Shown: positions 29,124 through 41,041 of the stretch, one piece after another | How positions within the stretch are numbered: position 1 is the stretch's first letter | Layout of the letters: every line of letters begins with the position of its first letter | From: Sulfobacillus sp. | Lineage (GTDB): Bacteria; Bacillota; Sulfobacillia; Sulfobacillales; Sulfobacillaceae | Length of the DNA: 60,773 bases | Assembly (NCBI GenBank): GCA_027309085.1 | Contig: DAIDDL010000026.1 | Span: 1-60,773 of the forward strand | Reading direction: 5' to 3' | Position numbers and translations under genes: made by a program | Notes under the pieces: model-generated | The model's input: the letters and a program-made list of their open reading frames with translations, nothing else | What the model was told of the DNA's origin: nothing | Databases searched by the model: none

Positions 29124-29485
29124 TGCGGGGGAAACGTTTCTGGGGAGCCAAGGTCCTCGGGATTATTGTCTCAGTCGTGCTCCCGGTGGTTGTGCTGAGC
29201 CTGTGGCGACAAAATGCACCAAGTTCCTGGCCGGAAGTGGTGACCTATTTTGGGACATTCTTGCTGGCCGCGGCCGCGGGCCAGGCCGGACTCTTGCTGT
29301 GGGGCGCCAGGACAGGCTGGATGGCAGGGCAGGATGTGCTGATTGGGGCGGCCGCGGGAGGCGCGGCATGGATTGCCGAAAGGCTCGCGCTCGCGCAGGG
29401 CGGCGGAATCGTGGACCCGTCGCTGCTGGCTCTGCTCGCCGCGTACGGCCTGATGGTTTGGCCACATTCCCACCGGCGTCTCTAA
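29123..29485 (+). CDS. small hypothetical membrane protein
   Basis: 120 residues with about three to four hydrophobic segments; not recognised. The GTG start at 29123 overlaps the TPR gene stop (TAGTG), which is good evidence of a coupled operon. It precedes the CvpA gene. Confidence 0.6.
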   Translation: MRGKRFWGAKVLGIIVSVVLPVVVLSLWRQNAPSSWPEVVTYFGTFLLAAAAGQAGLLLWGARTGWMAGQDVLIGAAAGGAAWIAERLALAQGGGIVDPSLLALLAAYGLMVWPHSHRRL

Positions 29486-29508
29486 CACTATTGGAAGGGG
29501 GATGCCAA

Positions 29509-30075
29509 ATGCGCTGGGTAGATATTGTCATCCTGCTGTACATCGCCATTGGTGCGGTGAGCGGGCTCCGGCGGGGGCTCATTACAGTATTGTTCAGTCT
29601 CGCCGGCTATATTACAGGCATTATCATCGCGGCCCAGTACCAGGCGGGGCTGACTCAATCTCTTATGGCTGCCCTGCCGATCACCAAGTGGGCTCGCCGG
29701 ATCCTGCCCGGACCTGCTGCCAGCGTACCGGGGTACACGCTGCAGGCTGACGACCTGATTCACACCCTTATTGCGCTGCTGGTGTTCTTGATTATTGTGG
29801 GGGCAGTGGAATTTCTGGGGCGGCTGGTGGGAGAATTCCTCACCCGCCTCGTAAAGACCCTGCGGGTCACCGGATTTCTCAACAAAGCGGGAGGGGCTGC
29901 CGCCGGACTTGCCGAACATGGGGTGCTGATCGGACTGGTGATTACTTTGCTCTTCGCCCTGCCCGTCTTCCACCATAGTGCGGTGACACAGCACCTGCGG
30001 CACGACCAGCTGGTGATGGTCCTGATGGGGTGGTTCGGACATCTCGCCAAGCTGCCGGGAGGGACATTCCTCTGA
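29509..30075 (+). CDS. CvpA-family membrane protein
   Basis: A 188-residue protein with four transmembrane segments. It begins VDIVILLYIAIGAVSGLRRG, typical of CvpA/colicin V production proteins. In Firmicutes these are linked to envelope and cell-division functions; the exact role is unknown. ATG at 29509 after GGAAGGGGGA. The frame is open upstream to 29071 but has no family sequence there. The stop overlaps the MscS start. Confidence 0.85.
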   Translation: MRWVDIVILLYIAIGAVSGLRRGLITVLFSLAGYITGIIIAAQYQAGLTQSLMAALPITKWARRILPGPAASVPGYTLQADDLIHTLIALLVFLIIVGAVEFLGRLVGEFLTRLVKTLRVTGFLNKAGGAAAGLAEHGVLIGLVITLLFALPVFHHSAVTQHLRHDQLVMVLMGWFGHLAKLPGGTFL

Positions 30076-30884
30076 TGCACTGGCCTCCTCATCTGTTGTG
30101 GGATGCCGCCGAATCGGCGGCAATTATCCTGGCTGCCAGCATTTTCCTGCGCGTGGTGGGCCGGATTTTCAAGCGTATGGAAACCGGCCGGGGAGCGCGA
30201 AACAGCCAGCGCAAAACGACAATCACCCGCCTGCTCACATCGGTGGTGCGGTACCTCACCGACTTCTTTGTCCTCGTAATGATTTTGGGGCGGTTTCAGA
30301 TTCAGACCACGTCCCTGATTGCCGGGGCTGGCATCCTGGGCTTGGCCATCAGTTTCGGTGCGCAAGGACTGGTGCAGGACGTCGTGACCGGGATATTTCT
30401 GCTCTATGAGGACCAGTTTGGGGTGGGCGACCAGGTGACATTTCCTGCGCTAGCTCTGTCAGGCACCGTGCAGGAAGTGGGCATCCGCATTACCCGGTTG
30501 ACAGGGCTCTCCGGGGAGACGGTTATTGTCCCCAACCGCCTGATCTTAGAGGTCAAAAACCACAGCCGCGGGCAGGTCAGCGTCTCTGTCACCATACCGC
30601 AGGCCGCGGGGGAAGATCCAGCCCGCGTGCGCAGCGCCCTCACCCAGGCCGTGTGCGCCGCGCAGGCGCAGGTGCCTGGCGCCGCGCTTGTGGGGATCTC
30701 CGCCTTCTTAAGCGGCACCGTGGAGTGGACGGTTACCGCGCCGTCGACTCTGAGCACCCAAGCGGCGGCGGGCCGGATTATCCGGGAATGCGTGGCACAG
30801 GCATTTTATGAAAATCACCTCGATTTCTCCGGAATGGGAAAGGGAACAAGTGGCCATGGGACCAGTGCACTACCAGATCAATGA
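30075..30884 (+). CDS. small-conductance mechanosensitive channel (MscS family)
   Basis: 269 residues. The pore-lining helix and following segment LIAGAGILGLAISFGAQGLV then VQDVVTGIFLLYEDQF are hallmark MscS sequence, followed by the beta-domain VGDQVTFPALALSGTVQEVG and PNRLI. MscS channels release solutes on hypo-osmotic shock. ATG at 30075 overlaps the cvpA-like stop (TGATG). The last 29 bases overlap the DUF951 gene. Confidence 0.92.
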   Translation: MHWPPHLLWDAAESAAIILAASIFLRVVGRIFKRMETGRGARNSQRKTTITRLLTSVVRYLTDFFVLVMILGRFQIQTTSLIAGAGILGLAISFGAQGLVQDVVTGIFLLYEDQFGVGDQVTFPALALSGTVQEVGIRITRLTGLSGETVIVPNRLILEVKNHSRGQVSVSVTIPQAAGEDPARVRSALTQAVCAAQAQVPGAALVGISAFLSGTVEWTVTAPSTLSTQAAAGRIIRECVAQAFYENHLDFSGMGKGTSGHGTSALPDQ

Positions 30885-31065
30885 CGTCGTGGAACTGAAA
30901 AAGCCTCACCCCTGTGGGAATAAACTGTGGATAATCACCCGCACCGGCATTGATTTCGGACTGAAATGCCAGAAATGCGGGCACCGGGTAATGATACCCC
31001 GGAAAACATTTGAACGCGCCGTCAAGAGGATCGTCAGCTCCGCCGCCGAAACTCCGGGACCTTAA
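30856..31065 (+). CDS. DUF951 family zinc-ribbon-like protein
   Basis: A 69-residue protein with the pattern VELKKPHPCGNKLWII, then IDFGLKCQKCGHRVMIPR, diagnostic of DUF951 (B. subtilis YyzM). Cysteines in KKPHPCG and CQKCG probably bind zinc. The function is unknown, but the gene is usually near parB/MscS as here. ATG at 30856, inside the end of the mscS gene. Confidence 0.88.
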   Translation: MGPVHYQINDVVELKKPHPCGNKLWIITRTGIDFGLKCQKCGHRVMIPRKTFERAVKRIVSSAAETPGP

Positions 31066-31124
31066 ATCTTTCGGCCTGAATACAATAAGGTGTTATGAAA
31101 TGCATTGCACAAGGAGGAGTCGAC

Positions 31125-32162
31125 GTGACAAATACACGGGTCGGAGTGCTCATGGGAGGGCCCTCAGCCGAATACAGCGTATCCATGGCCAGCGGGGCCA
31201 TGGTCATGGATGCTTTGAACACTTTTAACGACCTGACTGTGGAGGCCGTGATCATCCACGAGAATGGCGTGTGGGAAAAAACTCGGGACGTGCCGCGCGA
31301 AGCGATGCAGCCGGGAGCCATGCGGCACCCCGTTGCCCCCCGCCACCGGGTCCTTGACGGCCTGCGCCTGCTGGAGAGCATGGATGCGGCTTTCATCGCC
31401 CTGCATGGCAGTTTCGGCGAGGACGGCACCCTGCAGGCCGTTTTAGAGACCTTGCACCTTCCTTACACTGGCAGCGGTCCCCTGGCATCAGCTCTGGCGA
31501 TGAACAAACACCGCGCCAAAGAGCTCTTTCAGTGGCACCGGCTGCCACTGGCCGCCGAGTTTTACATTCCGCGGATCACAGGCGACACCGTCGACCAGAT
31601 GATTCCCCAAATTGAAAGCCGCCTCGGCTACCCCCTGGTTGTCAAACCCAACGAGGGAGGGTCCAGTGTGGGCATTCACATGGCACCCGACCGGGACGCC
31701 TTGCGGGAAGCGCTTCGCCAGAACGTCGCATACGGGCGTCCGCTGCTCATCGAGAAAAAACTGGCGGGCCGCGAACTGACCTGCGCCGTGCTGGAAGAAC
31801 TGGATGGCAGCGTAAAGCCCTTGCCCGTCATCGAGATAGTGCCCCACGCTGGAAACTTTTTTGATTTTGCCTCCAAGTATGCCAACCAAGGCTCTGATGA
31901 ACTTTGCCCCGCCCCTATCGATAACAGAACCACCCGCCGCATTCAGGACCTGGCAGTGCGGGCCCACCAAATTCTCGGGTGCCGGGGCTTTTCCCGTGCA
32001 GACTTTATTCTGACCCATGACGGGCCCTACCTCCTGGAAGTCAATACAATTCCCGGCATGACTCCCAATTCACTTCTCCCGAAAGCGGCCCATGCCCAAG
32101 GCCTGCCCTTTCCCTACCTCATGCGCCAGCTGCTGGATTTGGCCATGACCAGCGCCGGATAG
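31125..32162 (+). CDS. ddl: D-alanine-D-alanine ligase
   Basis: A 345-residue ATP-grasp ligase that makes the D-Ala-D-Ala dipeptide for peptidoglycan. Visible motifs are GGPSAEYSVSMASG, LHGSFGEDGTLQAVLE, the ATP loop VVKPNEGGSSVGIH and the metal site YLLEVNTIPGMTPNSLLPK. The GTG at 31125 follows AAGGAGGAG at ideal spacing; the ATG at 31095 has none. The first motif reads AEYSVS where most Ddl enzymes have SEHEVS. It is monocistronic by appearance. Confidence 0.93.
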   Translation: MTNTRVGVLMGGPSAEYSVSMASGAMVMDALNTFNDLTVEAVIIHENGVWEKTRDVPREAMQPGAMRHPVAPRHRVLDGLRLLESMDAAFIALHGSFGEDGTLQAVLETLHLPYTGSGPLASALAMNKHRAKELFQWHRLPLAAEFYIPRITGDTVDQMIPQIESRLGYPLVVKPNEGGSSVGIHMAPDRDALREALRQNVAYGRPLLIEKKLAGRELTCAVLEELDGSVKPLPVIEIVPHAGNFFDFASKYANQGSDELCPAPIDNRTTRRIQDLAVRAHQILGCRGFSRADFILTHDGPYLLEVNTIPGMTPNSLLPKAAHAQGLPFPYLMRQLLDLAMTSAG

Positions 32163-32166
32163 CGGC

Positions 32167-32206
32167 TGGCAAGGGCCCTGCTGCCCTCGCAGTACGGCCC
32201 TTGCCA
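32167..32206. terminator. inverted repeat after ddl
   Basis: Perfect 10-bp arms GGCAAGGGCC/GGCCCTTGCC separated by 18 bases; no T-tract follows. Possible terminator or mRNA-stabilising hairpin. Confidence 0.4.
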
Positions 32207-32287
32207 GGGTCCCCGTGAATTGGACAGGCTGCGGGTAACAGTCATGCGCTATGATGGCGGTAGCGGACAGCGCGGATTTCGGGGCGA

Positions 32288-32316
32288 TTGCGCCATCCCG
32301 ACAATTTTGGTATAAT
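32288..32316 (+). promoter_or_regulatory. rpsF operon promoter
   Basis: TTGCGC at 32288-32293, a 17-base spacer and perfect TATAAT at 32311-32316. The start codon is about 90 bases further on, leaving room for a structured leader. Confidence 0.6.
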
Positions 32317-32322
32317 GAAATT

Positions 32323-32400
32323 TGTCTGGGTGAAAGCCCGCACCACCCTGCTCCGGTGAAGACGGAGCCCCCAGTTTGCTGGGTGACCGTAGAGGAGGTG
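32323..32400 (+). promoter_or_regulatory. structured rpsF leader, candidate S6:S18 autoregulatory element
   Basis: Two hairpins precede the ribosome site: GCTCCG/CGGAGC (32350-32368) and CCCAG/CTGGG (32370-32383), the second followed by ACCG just before GAGGAGG. An S6:S18-binding RNA with a conserved CCG is known upstream of rpsF in many bacteria; the position and an ACCG fit, but the fold was not verified. Confidence 0.4.
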
Positions 32401-32406
32401 AAAAGT

Positions 32407-32694
32407 TTGGCTCAGTATGAGCTTATGTATATTTTAAAGCCCGATTTGGGCGAAGAGCAGACACAGGCCGATATCGACCGCTTCAACGAGGCCATTACCG
32501 CTCAAAATGCGACCATTACCAAAGTGGATAAATGGGGACGCCGCAAATTAGCGTATGACATTGACAAGCTGACAGAAGGATTTTACATGCTTGTGACCTT
32601 TGAAGGATCCGGAGATATTTCCAACGAGATAACCCGCGTGCTCAAAATTCATGACGACGTTGTCCGCTCAATTGTCGTGCGCTTGGATGAATAG
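32407..32694 (+). CDS. rpsF: 30S ribosomal protein S6
   Basis: A 95-residue protein beginning AQYELMYILKPDLGEEQ with the core DKWGRRKLAYDIDKLTEGFY, standard S6. It binds S18 on the small subunit platform. Translation starts at TTG 32407, placed by GGAGGTGAAAAG upstream; the open frame upstream is leader RNA. First gene of rpsF-ssb-rpsR. Confidence 0.96.
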   Translation: MAQYELMYILKPDLGEEQTQADIDRFNEAITAQNATITKVDKWGRRKLAYDIDKLTEGFYMLVTFEGSGDISNEITRVLKIHDDVVRSIVVRLDE

Positions 32695-32709
32695 AGAGGG
32701 AGGATCTCC

Positions 32710-33108
32710 ATGCTAAACCGCATTATTCTCATTGGCCGCCTGACGCGTGACCCTGAGCTGCGCTATACCCCTCAGGGTGTGCCGGTTGCGTCGTTTTCTC
32801 TGGCGGTAGACCGCCCCTTTGCCAATCAGCAAGGTCAGCGGGAAGCGGACTTCATTGACTGTGTGGCGTGGAGAAAATTGGGCGAGACCGTGGGCAACCA
32901 CTTGACTAAAGGACGTTTGGTGGCGGTGGAAGGCCGTCTGCAAATCCGCAGCTATGAAGCCCAGGATGGTACAAAACGGAAAGTGGCCGAGGTAGTTGCG
33001 GATAGCGTGAGGTTCCTGGATCGTCCTCGCGAAGGTCAAGGTCAAAGCACTCCGGCAGATGTCGGGATGACGGACGATGTGGCTTTCCCTGATGACCTTC
33101 CTTTTTAA
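32710..33108 (+). CDS. ssb: single-stranded DNA-binding protein
   Basis: A 132-residue SSB with an N-terminal OB fold (begins [20 protein letters not shown]) and the conserved acidic tip ending DDLPF that recruits partner proteins. It is shorter than many SSBs because the linker is only about 25 residues. ATG at 32710 after GAGGGAGGATC, between rpsF and rpsR as in Bacillus. Confidence 0.96.
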   Translation: MLNRIILIGRLTRDPELRYTPQGVPVASFSLAVDRPFANQQGQREADFIDCVAWRKLGETVGNHLTKGRLVAVEGRLQIRSYEAQDGTKRKVAEVVADSVRFLDRPREGQGQSTPADVGMTDDVAFPDDLPF

Positions 33109-33134
33109 ATAAGATCCGGAAGGAGGTACTTTTG

Positions 33135-33365
33135 ATGCGTAAAGAACGCGGCCGGCGGCCGAAGAAAAAAGTCTGTGGATTTTGTGTGGATAAAGTGGAG
33201 CATGTTGACTATAAAGAGGCATCGCGCCTCAGGCGGTATGTTACCGAACGGGGCAAGATTCTCCCCCGGAGAATTTCGGGAAACTGCGCCAAGCACCAAC
33301 GGCAGATGACAGTGGCCATCAAGCGTGCACGGAACATGGCTCTCTTGCCATACACTATTGAATAG
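33135..33365 (+). CDS. rpsR: 30S ribosomal protein S18
   Basis: 76 residues. It includes the family signature [25 protein letters not shown] pair plus the later Cys and His suggest the zinc-binding form of S18. ATG at 33135 after GGAGGTAC; a TTG just before it is an alternative. A strong intrinsic terminator follows directly. Confidence 0.96.
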   Translation: MRKERGRRPKKKVCGFCVDKVEHVDYKEASRLRRYVTERGKILPRRISGNCAKHQRQMTVAIKRARNMALLPYTIE

Positions 33366-33370
33366 CCCTA

Positions 33371-33400
33371 AAGAGCACGCCGAGCGTGCTCTTTTTCTTC
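33371..33400 (+). terminator. terminator of the rpsF-ssb-rpsR operon
   Basis: Perfect 10-bp stem AAGAGCACGC/GCGTGCTCTT with a CGA loop, followed by TTTCTTC. Confidence 0.92.
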
Positions 33401-33499
33401 TTAACGGATCCGCTTGCATCCTCAGCCGCCTGTAGAAAGCGGCGGGGGTAAGGTCTGCTGTGATGCGCTGGACCACTTAGCAAGGGCAGGTGAAAGAGT

Positions 33500-34474
33500 A
33501 TGCTGGAGAATCTTGAGCCGCACGGTGAGTCATGGCTCAGTCCGCAGCGCCAAAACACCGTCAGCGTTGTGCTCAGGCGTTTGGAACTGGGGCTGGAAGT
33601 CGCCTTTCTGGTGTCTTTCGCTATCACTTTATCCGGACTTTTAGTGATAGCGCCCCAGTGGCAGCCAGCCGTCCGGATCGCTATGCCGCTGGGCGTCGGC
33701 TACGCTGTGATCCGCCGGGGGTGGCTCATATCGGCGGCGATTGGCGTGCTGAGCGTTCTCTGCATTCCTCTATTCCCGCACGCGCTTGGGTGGGACGGCT
33801 TTTTTGCGGCCACGGCTGCACCCGTATGGCTAGCCACGGGATGGGCCTACAAAACCCACCGCCCGGCGGCCTGGCGATGGGTGGCGACCGTCATGGCCAT
33901 GGGTGTGGGCCAATGGATAGTGGCGTGGGCATTTCATCCCCACCCAAACTCTGCTATCCTCAATTGGAGTGTGAGTCCCATGATGGCCATGGTACGCGCC
34001 GCCGGGCTGGGATGGCCTGCCGTGCTCATTCGCCCGTACTGGCAGCTGGGGTTCTTCACAGACCAAGTGCTGGCAGGCACTGCTATCTTTCTGCTCCTAG
34101 CGTTTTTCGCTGATCTAGCGGCGCTGCCTCTGCCCCAAGTCCCATTGTTTGGCCGTTGGAAAATGCCCAGCTGGGTACTGGCAGTCTTCACGGCTGTGCT
34201 GCTGGCAATAGGCTGGTCTAGTCTCCACCGCCATGTGCCGGCCGGTCTCACCGAAGTGTTTGTGGTCCTGGCGGGTGCCTACCTGGTGGTGGGAGTCAAC
34301 GTCCTCTGGGAGCTCGGGCAGTTGATTGGACTCTCAAGGCCACTGCGCGTCGGACTGTTGCTCCTTCTGGCGGCGGCTTCGTGGATTGGGCTTGTTCTGG
34401 TGGGGATCTTGGGTGTGTACGACAGCATATGGAACCTGTGTGATTATATTATGAAGCTGAGGAGGCCCACCTGA
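33500..34474 (+). CDS. DUF2232/YybS-like membrane protein
   Basis: A 324-residue polytopic protein with about eight hydrophobic segments. Sequence similarity to YybS is visible mainly in general layout, but the position between rpsR and rplI is exactly that of B. subtilis yybS, so orthology is likely. YybS-like proteins belong to a family of ECF-type/unknown transport membrane proteins. ATG at 33500 after GGTGAAAGAGT. Its stop overlaps the rplI start (TGATG). The gdpP gene that usually comes next is missing. Confidence 0.75.
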   Translation: MLENLEPHGESWLSPQRQNTVSVVLRRLELGLEVAFLVSFAITLSGLLVIAPQWQPAVRIAMPLGVGYAVIRRGWLISAAIGVLSVLCIPLFPHALGWDGFFAATAAPVWLATGWAYKTHRPAAWRWVATVMAMGVGQWIVAWAFHPHPNSAILNWSVSPMMAMVRAAGLGWPAVLIRPYWQLGFFTDQVLAGTAIFLLLAFFADLAALPLPQVPLFGRWKMPSWVLAVFTAVLLAIGWSSLHRHVPAGLTEVFVVLAGAYLVVGVNVLWELGQLIGLSRPLRVGLLLLLAAASWIGLVLVGILGVYDSIWNLCDYIMKLRRPT

Positions 34475-34914
34475 TGCGCGTGATTCTTTTGCAAGACGTG
34501 AGGGGAAGCGGTAAAAAGGGCGACGTGGTTGAAGTGAAGGACGGATACGGCCGCAATTATCTTATTCCCAAAGGACTGGCAGCGGAAGCGACTAAAGCCC
34601 GGGAACTCGAGATCCAGCAGCAGCAGGCCCGTGCCGTGGCGCAGCACAACAAGGAAATGGACCAGTACAGAACACTGGCCCGAGAGCTTAAGGGGCAGAC
34701 ATTTGTCATGCGGGCGAAAACGGGGGACCAGGGGCGGCTGTTCGGGGCCATAACCAATAGCGACGTGGCCGCAGTCCTCCAGAACCGCGGCTATAAGATG
34801 GACCGGAAAAAGATCGAGATGGAGCCTATCCGGCACCTGGGCACGTACACCGTACGGTGTCACTTCTATCAAGACATTGTGGCGGAATTTGAACTCCACG
34901 TGATGGCAGAATAA
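34474..34914 (+). CDS. rplI: 50S ribosomal protein L9
   Basis: A 146-residue protein with the L9 signature GSGKKGDVVEVKDGYGRNYL then IPKGLA, a long connecting helix and a C-terminal domain. ATG overlaps the previous stop, with GAGGAGG upstream. It is followed after 22 bases by the Lon-like protease gene. Confidence 0.96.
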   Translation: MRVILLQDVRGSGKKGDVVEVKDGYGRNYLIPKGLAAEATKARELEIQQQQARAVAQHNKEMDQYRTLARELKGQTFVMRAKTGDQGRLFGAITNSDVAAVLQNRGYKMDRKKIEMEPIRHLGTYTVRCHFYQDIVAEFELHVMAE

Positions 34915-34936
34915 CCCACCGGCAAGGAGGTCGAGG

Positions 34937-36816
34937 ATGGCAGACAATGTGAAAGACCAAGAGCCCAAGACCCGGCGGCGCGCCAATACCCTGGAACGCC
35001 GGGTGGCGGCCCTGCATGAAATACTGATGCAGATCTACGGACCCGAGCGTCTGATTCTGCGGGCCGGTAAACTGCAGGCGCTGAAATATCTGCGGTCGGA
35101 GGACCTGGGCCTGCGCGCCCTGGCTCTGGCCAAGCTGGTCCGGGAGGACCCGTCGTTGAATGATGTGCCAACACGCAAGCAAATCGGGCCCCTGCTCAAT
35201 GATTTGGAAGACGAGCTGGCCGATATCCTTGCTCGGCGGACGATGGAGGACGACCTTGAAAAGCGCATCGCCGAGAAAATGCAGGAGAAGCATGAGGACT
35301 ACGTCCGCGACATCCGCAATCAGATTCTGAAAGAGGACGTGGGCCCGGAGTCGCCGGAGACCCTGAAGAAATTCGCAGAACTCGTCAAGCTTGACGAGGG
35401 CGGGCTGACGCAGTCGGCTCTGGAGGTGATGCGTCCGGCGAGTCTGGACGAGGTGATCGGACAGGAAGACGCTATTGACAGTCTGTTGGCCAAGCTGGCA
35501 TCTCCGTATCCCCAGCATGTCCTGCTCTATGGCCCCCCGGGTGTGGGCAAAACCACAGTGGCGCGCTTGGTCCTAGGCTTGGCCCGGACCTTGCCGCAAA
35601 GCCCATTTAGCGACGAAGCGCCGTTCGTGGAAGCTGACGGCACTACCTTGCGCTGGGATCCGAGAGAAATTACCAACCCTCTTCTCGGGTCTGTGCACGA
35701 CCCGATCTACCAGGGCGCCCGGAGGGACCTGGCGGAGAGCGGGATCCCCGAACCCAAGACCGGTCTGGTCACAGATAGTCACGGCGGAGTGCTGTTCATC
35801 GATGAAATTGGGGAAATGGACCCGATCCTTCAAAACAAGCTCCTAAAGGTGCTGGAAGATAAACGGGTTTTCTTTGATTCCCCGTATTATGATGCGCAAG
35901 ACCCGAATGTGCCTAAATATGTGCACAAACTGTTCGCCGAGGGGGCGCCGGCCGACTTTATTCTGATAGGAGCGACCACAAGAAGCCCTGAAGATATTTC
36001 CCCGGCCCTGCGGTCGCGCTGCGCGGAAATTTACTTTGAACCACTGACCCCGAAAGGCGTCGCCCGCATCGTGATTCAGGCGGCGGACAAATTGAAAGTG
36101 GCCGTGGACGAGCAGGCGGTGGATCTGGTCGGGCAGTATACCCTGGAAGGGCGCAAGGCCGTCGGCCTGGTAGCGGATGCATTTTCCGTCGCGTACCTGC
36201 GCACTCAAAAACGCCCGGAAATTATCTTGCCGGGGGTTATGAAGGACGTCATCAGCCGTTCCCGGCTCATTCCTGTCAAACCTCCGGTCATCAAGGAAGC
36301 CATGATCGGCCGCTCCCTGGGACTCGCCGTGGCCGGATACCAGGGTCTGGTGCTGGAAATTGAAGCGACAGTCTTTCCGAGTCTGAAAGACGGGGAAGGG
36401 CGCTGGCGGTTCAATGACACGGCAGGCTCCATGGCCAAAGACTCGGTATTCAATGCCGCGACCGTCTTGCGGCAATTGACGGGCCGGGACCTGACCCAAT
36501 ATGATGTTCATGTCAACGTGGTGGGCGGTGGCAATATTGACGGCCCATCGGCCGGTGTGGCCATCTTTGCAGCGGTGTACAGCGCGCTGACCCAGACACC
36601 GATCCGGCCCACGGTGGCGATGACCGGGGAACTGTCGCTGTCCGGACGGGTGAAGCCTGTCGGGGGGATTCCCGAAAAAATCTTTGGCGCCCGCCAGATC
36701 GGATTAACCACTGTGCTGGTGCCCCACGATAATGCGGGAGATGTGCCGCCGGGAATTCACGACATGCGGATTATCTTCGTGAAAACGGTAGAAGAAGTGT
36801 TAGCTGAGGTGCTAGT

Positions 36817-36820
<4 letters not shown>
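34937..36820 (+). CDS. lonC: Lon-family ATP-dependent protease (LonC type)
   Basis: 627 residues. An N-terminal helical region (about 1-165) has no classical Lon substrate domain. The AAA+ module has Walker A LLYGPPGVGKTT at about 197-208 and Walker B GVLFIDEIGEMD. The C-terminal protease has catalytic Ser538 in DGPSAGVAIF and Lys573 in LSGRVKPVGGIPEK. This architecture and length match LonC/'spore Lon' proteins found in spore formers and some thermophiles. The stop overlaps dnaB by four bases. The place between rplI and dnaB is normally taken by gdpP or nothing. Confidence 0.85.
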
Positions 36821-39458
<2,638 letters not shown>

Positions 39459-39509
39459 GCACGTTCCCGCTTGCAGTTTGGGGCCGAACGTGGTATCCTA
39501 ACAAATGAC

Positions 39510-39585
39510 GCGGAAGTAGTTCAGTTGGTAGAATGTCGGCTTCCCAAGCCGAAGGTCGCGGGTTCGAATCCCGTCTTCCGCTCCA
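39510..39585 (+). tRNA. tRNA-Gly(CCC)
   Basis: Acceptor GCGGAAG/CTTCCGC, anticodon loop TTCCCAA with anticodon CCC, T-loop GGTTCGAATCC, and encoded CCA. 51 bases after purA. Confidence 0.95.
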
Positions 39586-39842
39586 TTTGCGCTTAAAAAG
39601 TTTGTTATAACTTTTTCGCACGGCTCACGCCATGCGGATTTTTTTATCCAAAACAGGTACATACAAAAATGCCGACCACCTCGAATGGGCTGCGCTAATG
39701 CAGCCAAACGGACTATAATATCACGTACGGCTACCGCCAGGCATCGCCCCGAAATGCGGCGGACCGAGCCGTGGTCCTCCTGAAAAGCGGGAATGGACAG
39801 GAATGAACATCTTGACCTATTTTTTGAAGGGGGGAATCATCA

Positions 39843-40481
39843 ATGCCCAAAAGCGCCCTCGTTGATTTCTCACGGCGCATGACACCTGATCACCTGGCCT
39901 TTGGAACGTCTGGCAATATGAGCGTGCGCATGGGAGACACTGTGTGGATTACGCCCTCCGGGGTACCCTTTGACGAAGTGGGCGAAGAGGACCTGGCCGC
40001 GGTCGACCTCGCGACGGGGAACTGGGTAGCGGGCACGGCCCGCCCTTCTTCGGAACTGCCTCTGCACCGGGCCCTTTACAGCGCCCGGCCAGACGTGCAA
40101 GCCATTGTCCACACCCACTCGGAATATGCCGCGGTATTCGCCGCGTGCGGTGAGCCAGTGCTGCCTGTTCACTACCAACTGGCCCCCTGGCAGTACTCCA
40201 TTGCCTGCGCCGAGTACGCGACCTACGGGTCCGTGGAATTGGCACGCAATGCTGTGGCCGCGCTAGCTCCTGACCACCACGTCGTCCTGCTCCGCAATCA
40301 TGGGCTGCTCGCCGCAGCCGCGACTCTGGCGGATGCTTACCAAATTGCCCGGGATGGGGAATGGCTGGCCCAATTGTATTACCGGGCGCGCCTTTTGGGC
40401 TCGCCCCGTATTCTGAGTCCGGAAGAAATCGCCGCAGTCCGCGAGCAGTTCCGCCACTACGGTCAAAATCCTGAGAGCTGA
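39843..40481 (+). CDS. class II aldolase (fuculose-phosphate aldolase-like)
   Basis: A 212-residue zinc-dependent aldolase of the AraD/FucA family. The zinc ligands are His90 and His92 in VHTHSEY and His153 in LRNHGLL; the catalytic Glu71 lies in SSELPLH. GTSGNMSVR is the phosphate-binding loop. Substrates of this family include fuculose-, rhamnulose- and ribulose-phosphates, as well as 5-deoxyribulose- and methylthioribulose-type phosphates; none can be chosen from sequence. ATG at 39843 after GAAGGGGGGAATC. It is convergent with the next gene. Confidence 0.88.
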   Translation: MPKSALVDFSRRMTPDHLAFGTSGNMSVRMGDTVWITPSGVPFDEVGEEDLAAVDLATGNWVAGTARPSSELPLHRALYSARPDVQAIVHTHSEYAAVFAACGEPVLPVHYQLAPWQYSIACAEYATYGSVELARNAVAALAPDHHVVLLRNHGLLAAAATLADAYQIARDGEWLAQLYYRARLLGSPRILSPEEIAAVREQFRHYGQNPES

Positions 40482-40483
40482 TG

Positions 40484-40915
40484 TCAGGCCGCAAGAACCC
40501 CACGCCGTGACCTTGCCCATGCCGCCAGCCCCACTCCTAGGAGGCTGTAAACGGCTCCACCCCATAAAATCATCACATACGGCCACCAGGCGGACAGCAT
40601 GTCAAGCCGAAACATGGCGGCGCCTAACGCGCCATAGTTTCCAAAAGCCACATTGAGCGGTGCGGACCAACCCATGTGCAACAGCAACTGAGTCATGGTG
40701 GCGCCGATAATCCCCGCATAGCCGCCCACCCAGGCGGCATCTCCCCAAGAGGACCCGGGGTGGCGGGCCACAACATAAAGCAGTCGCGCGCAGAGCACCG
40801 CTGCCGCGGCATGGAGCACTGCAATCAGCGTTGGGTCGATCCCCATGGCCCAAAATATCGTGGGCAGCGACAGGATCGCCCCGCCGATCAGTGTCAGGAG
40901 ACTTAAAGGACGCAA
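40484..40915 (-). CDS. hypothetical four-helix membrane protein
   Basis: 143 residues with four hydrophobic segments; not recognised. TTG start at 40915 with AGGGGG at good spacing upstream. It is convergent with the aldolase (2-base gap) and divergent from the next membrane protein. Confidence 0.65.
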   Translation of the reverse strand: MRPLSLLTLIGGAILSLPTIFWAMGIDPTLIAVLHAAAAVLCARLLYVVARHPGSSWGDAAWVGGYAGIIGATMTQLLLHMGWSAPLNVAFGNYGALGAAMFRLDMLSAWWPYVMILWGGAVYSLLGVGLAAWARSRRGVLAA

Positions 40916-41041
40916 TGCAGTTCCCCCTAGCGAAAGCTGATGTATTCTGGCTTGCCACCGTTATTGTATGTCATGCCTCACACGCATATGTCCGGAATGA
41001 ACCGGTTGCTTGGGACATACAGTGAGGTGAGGTGGACTGCT

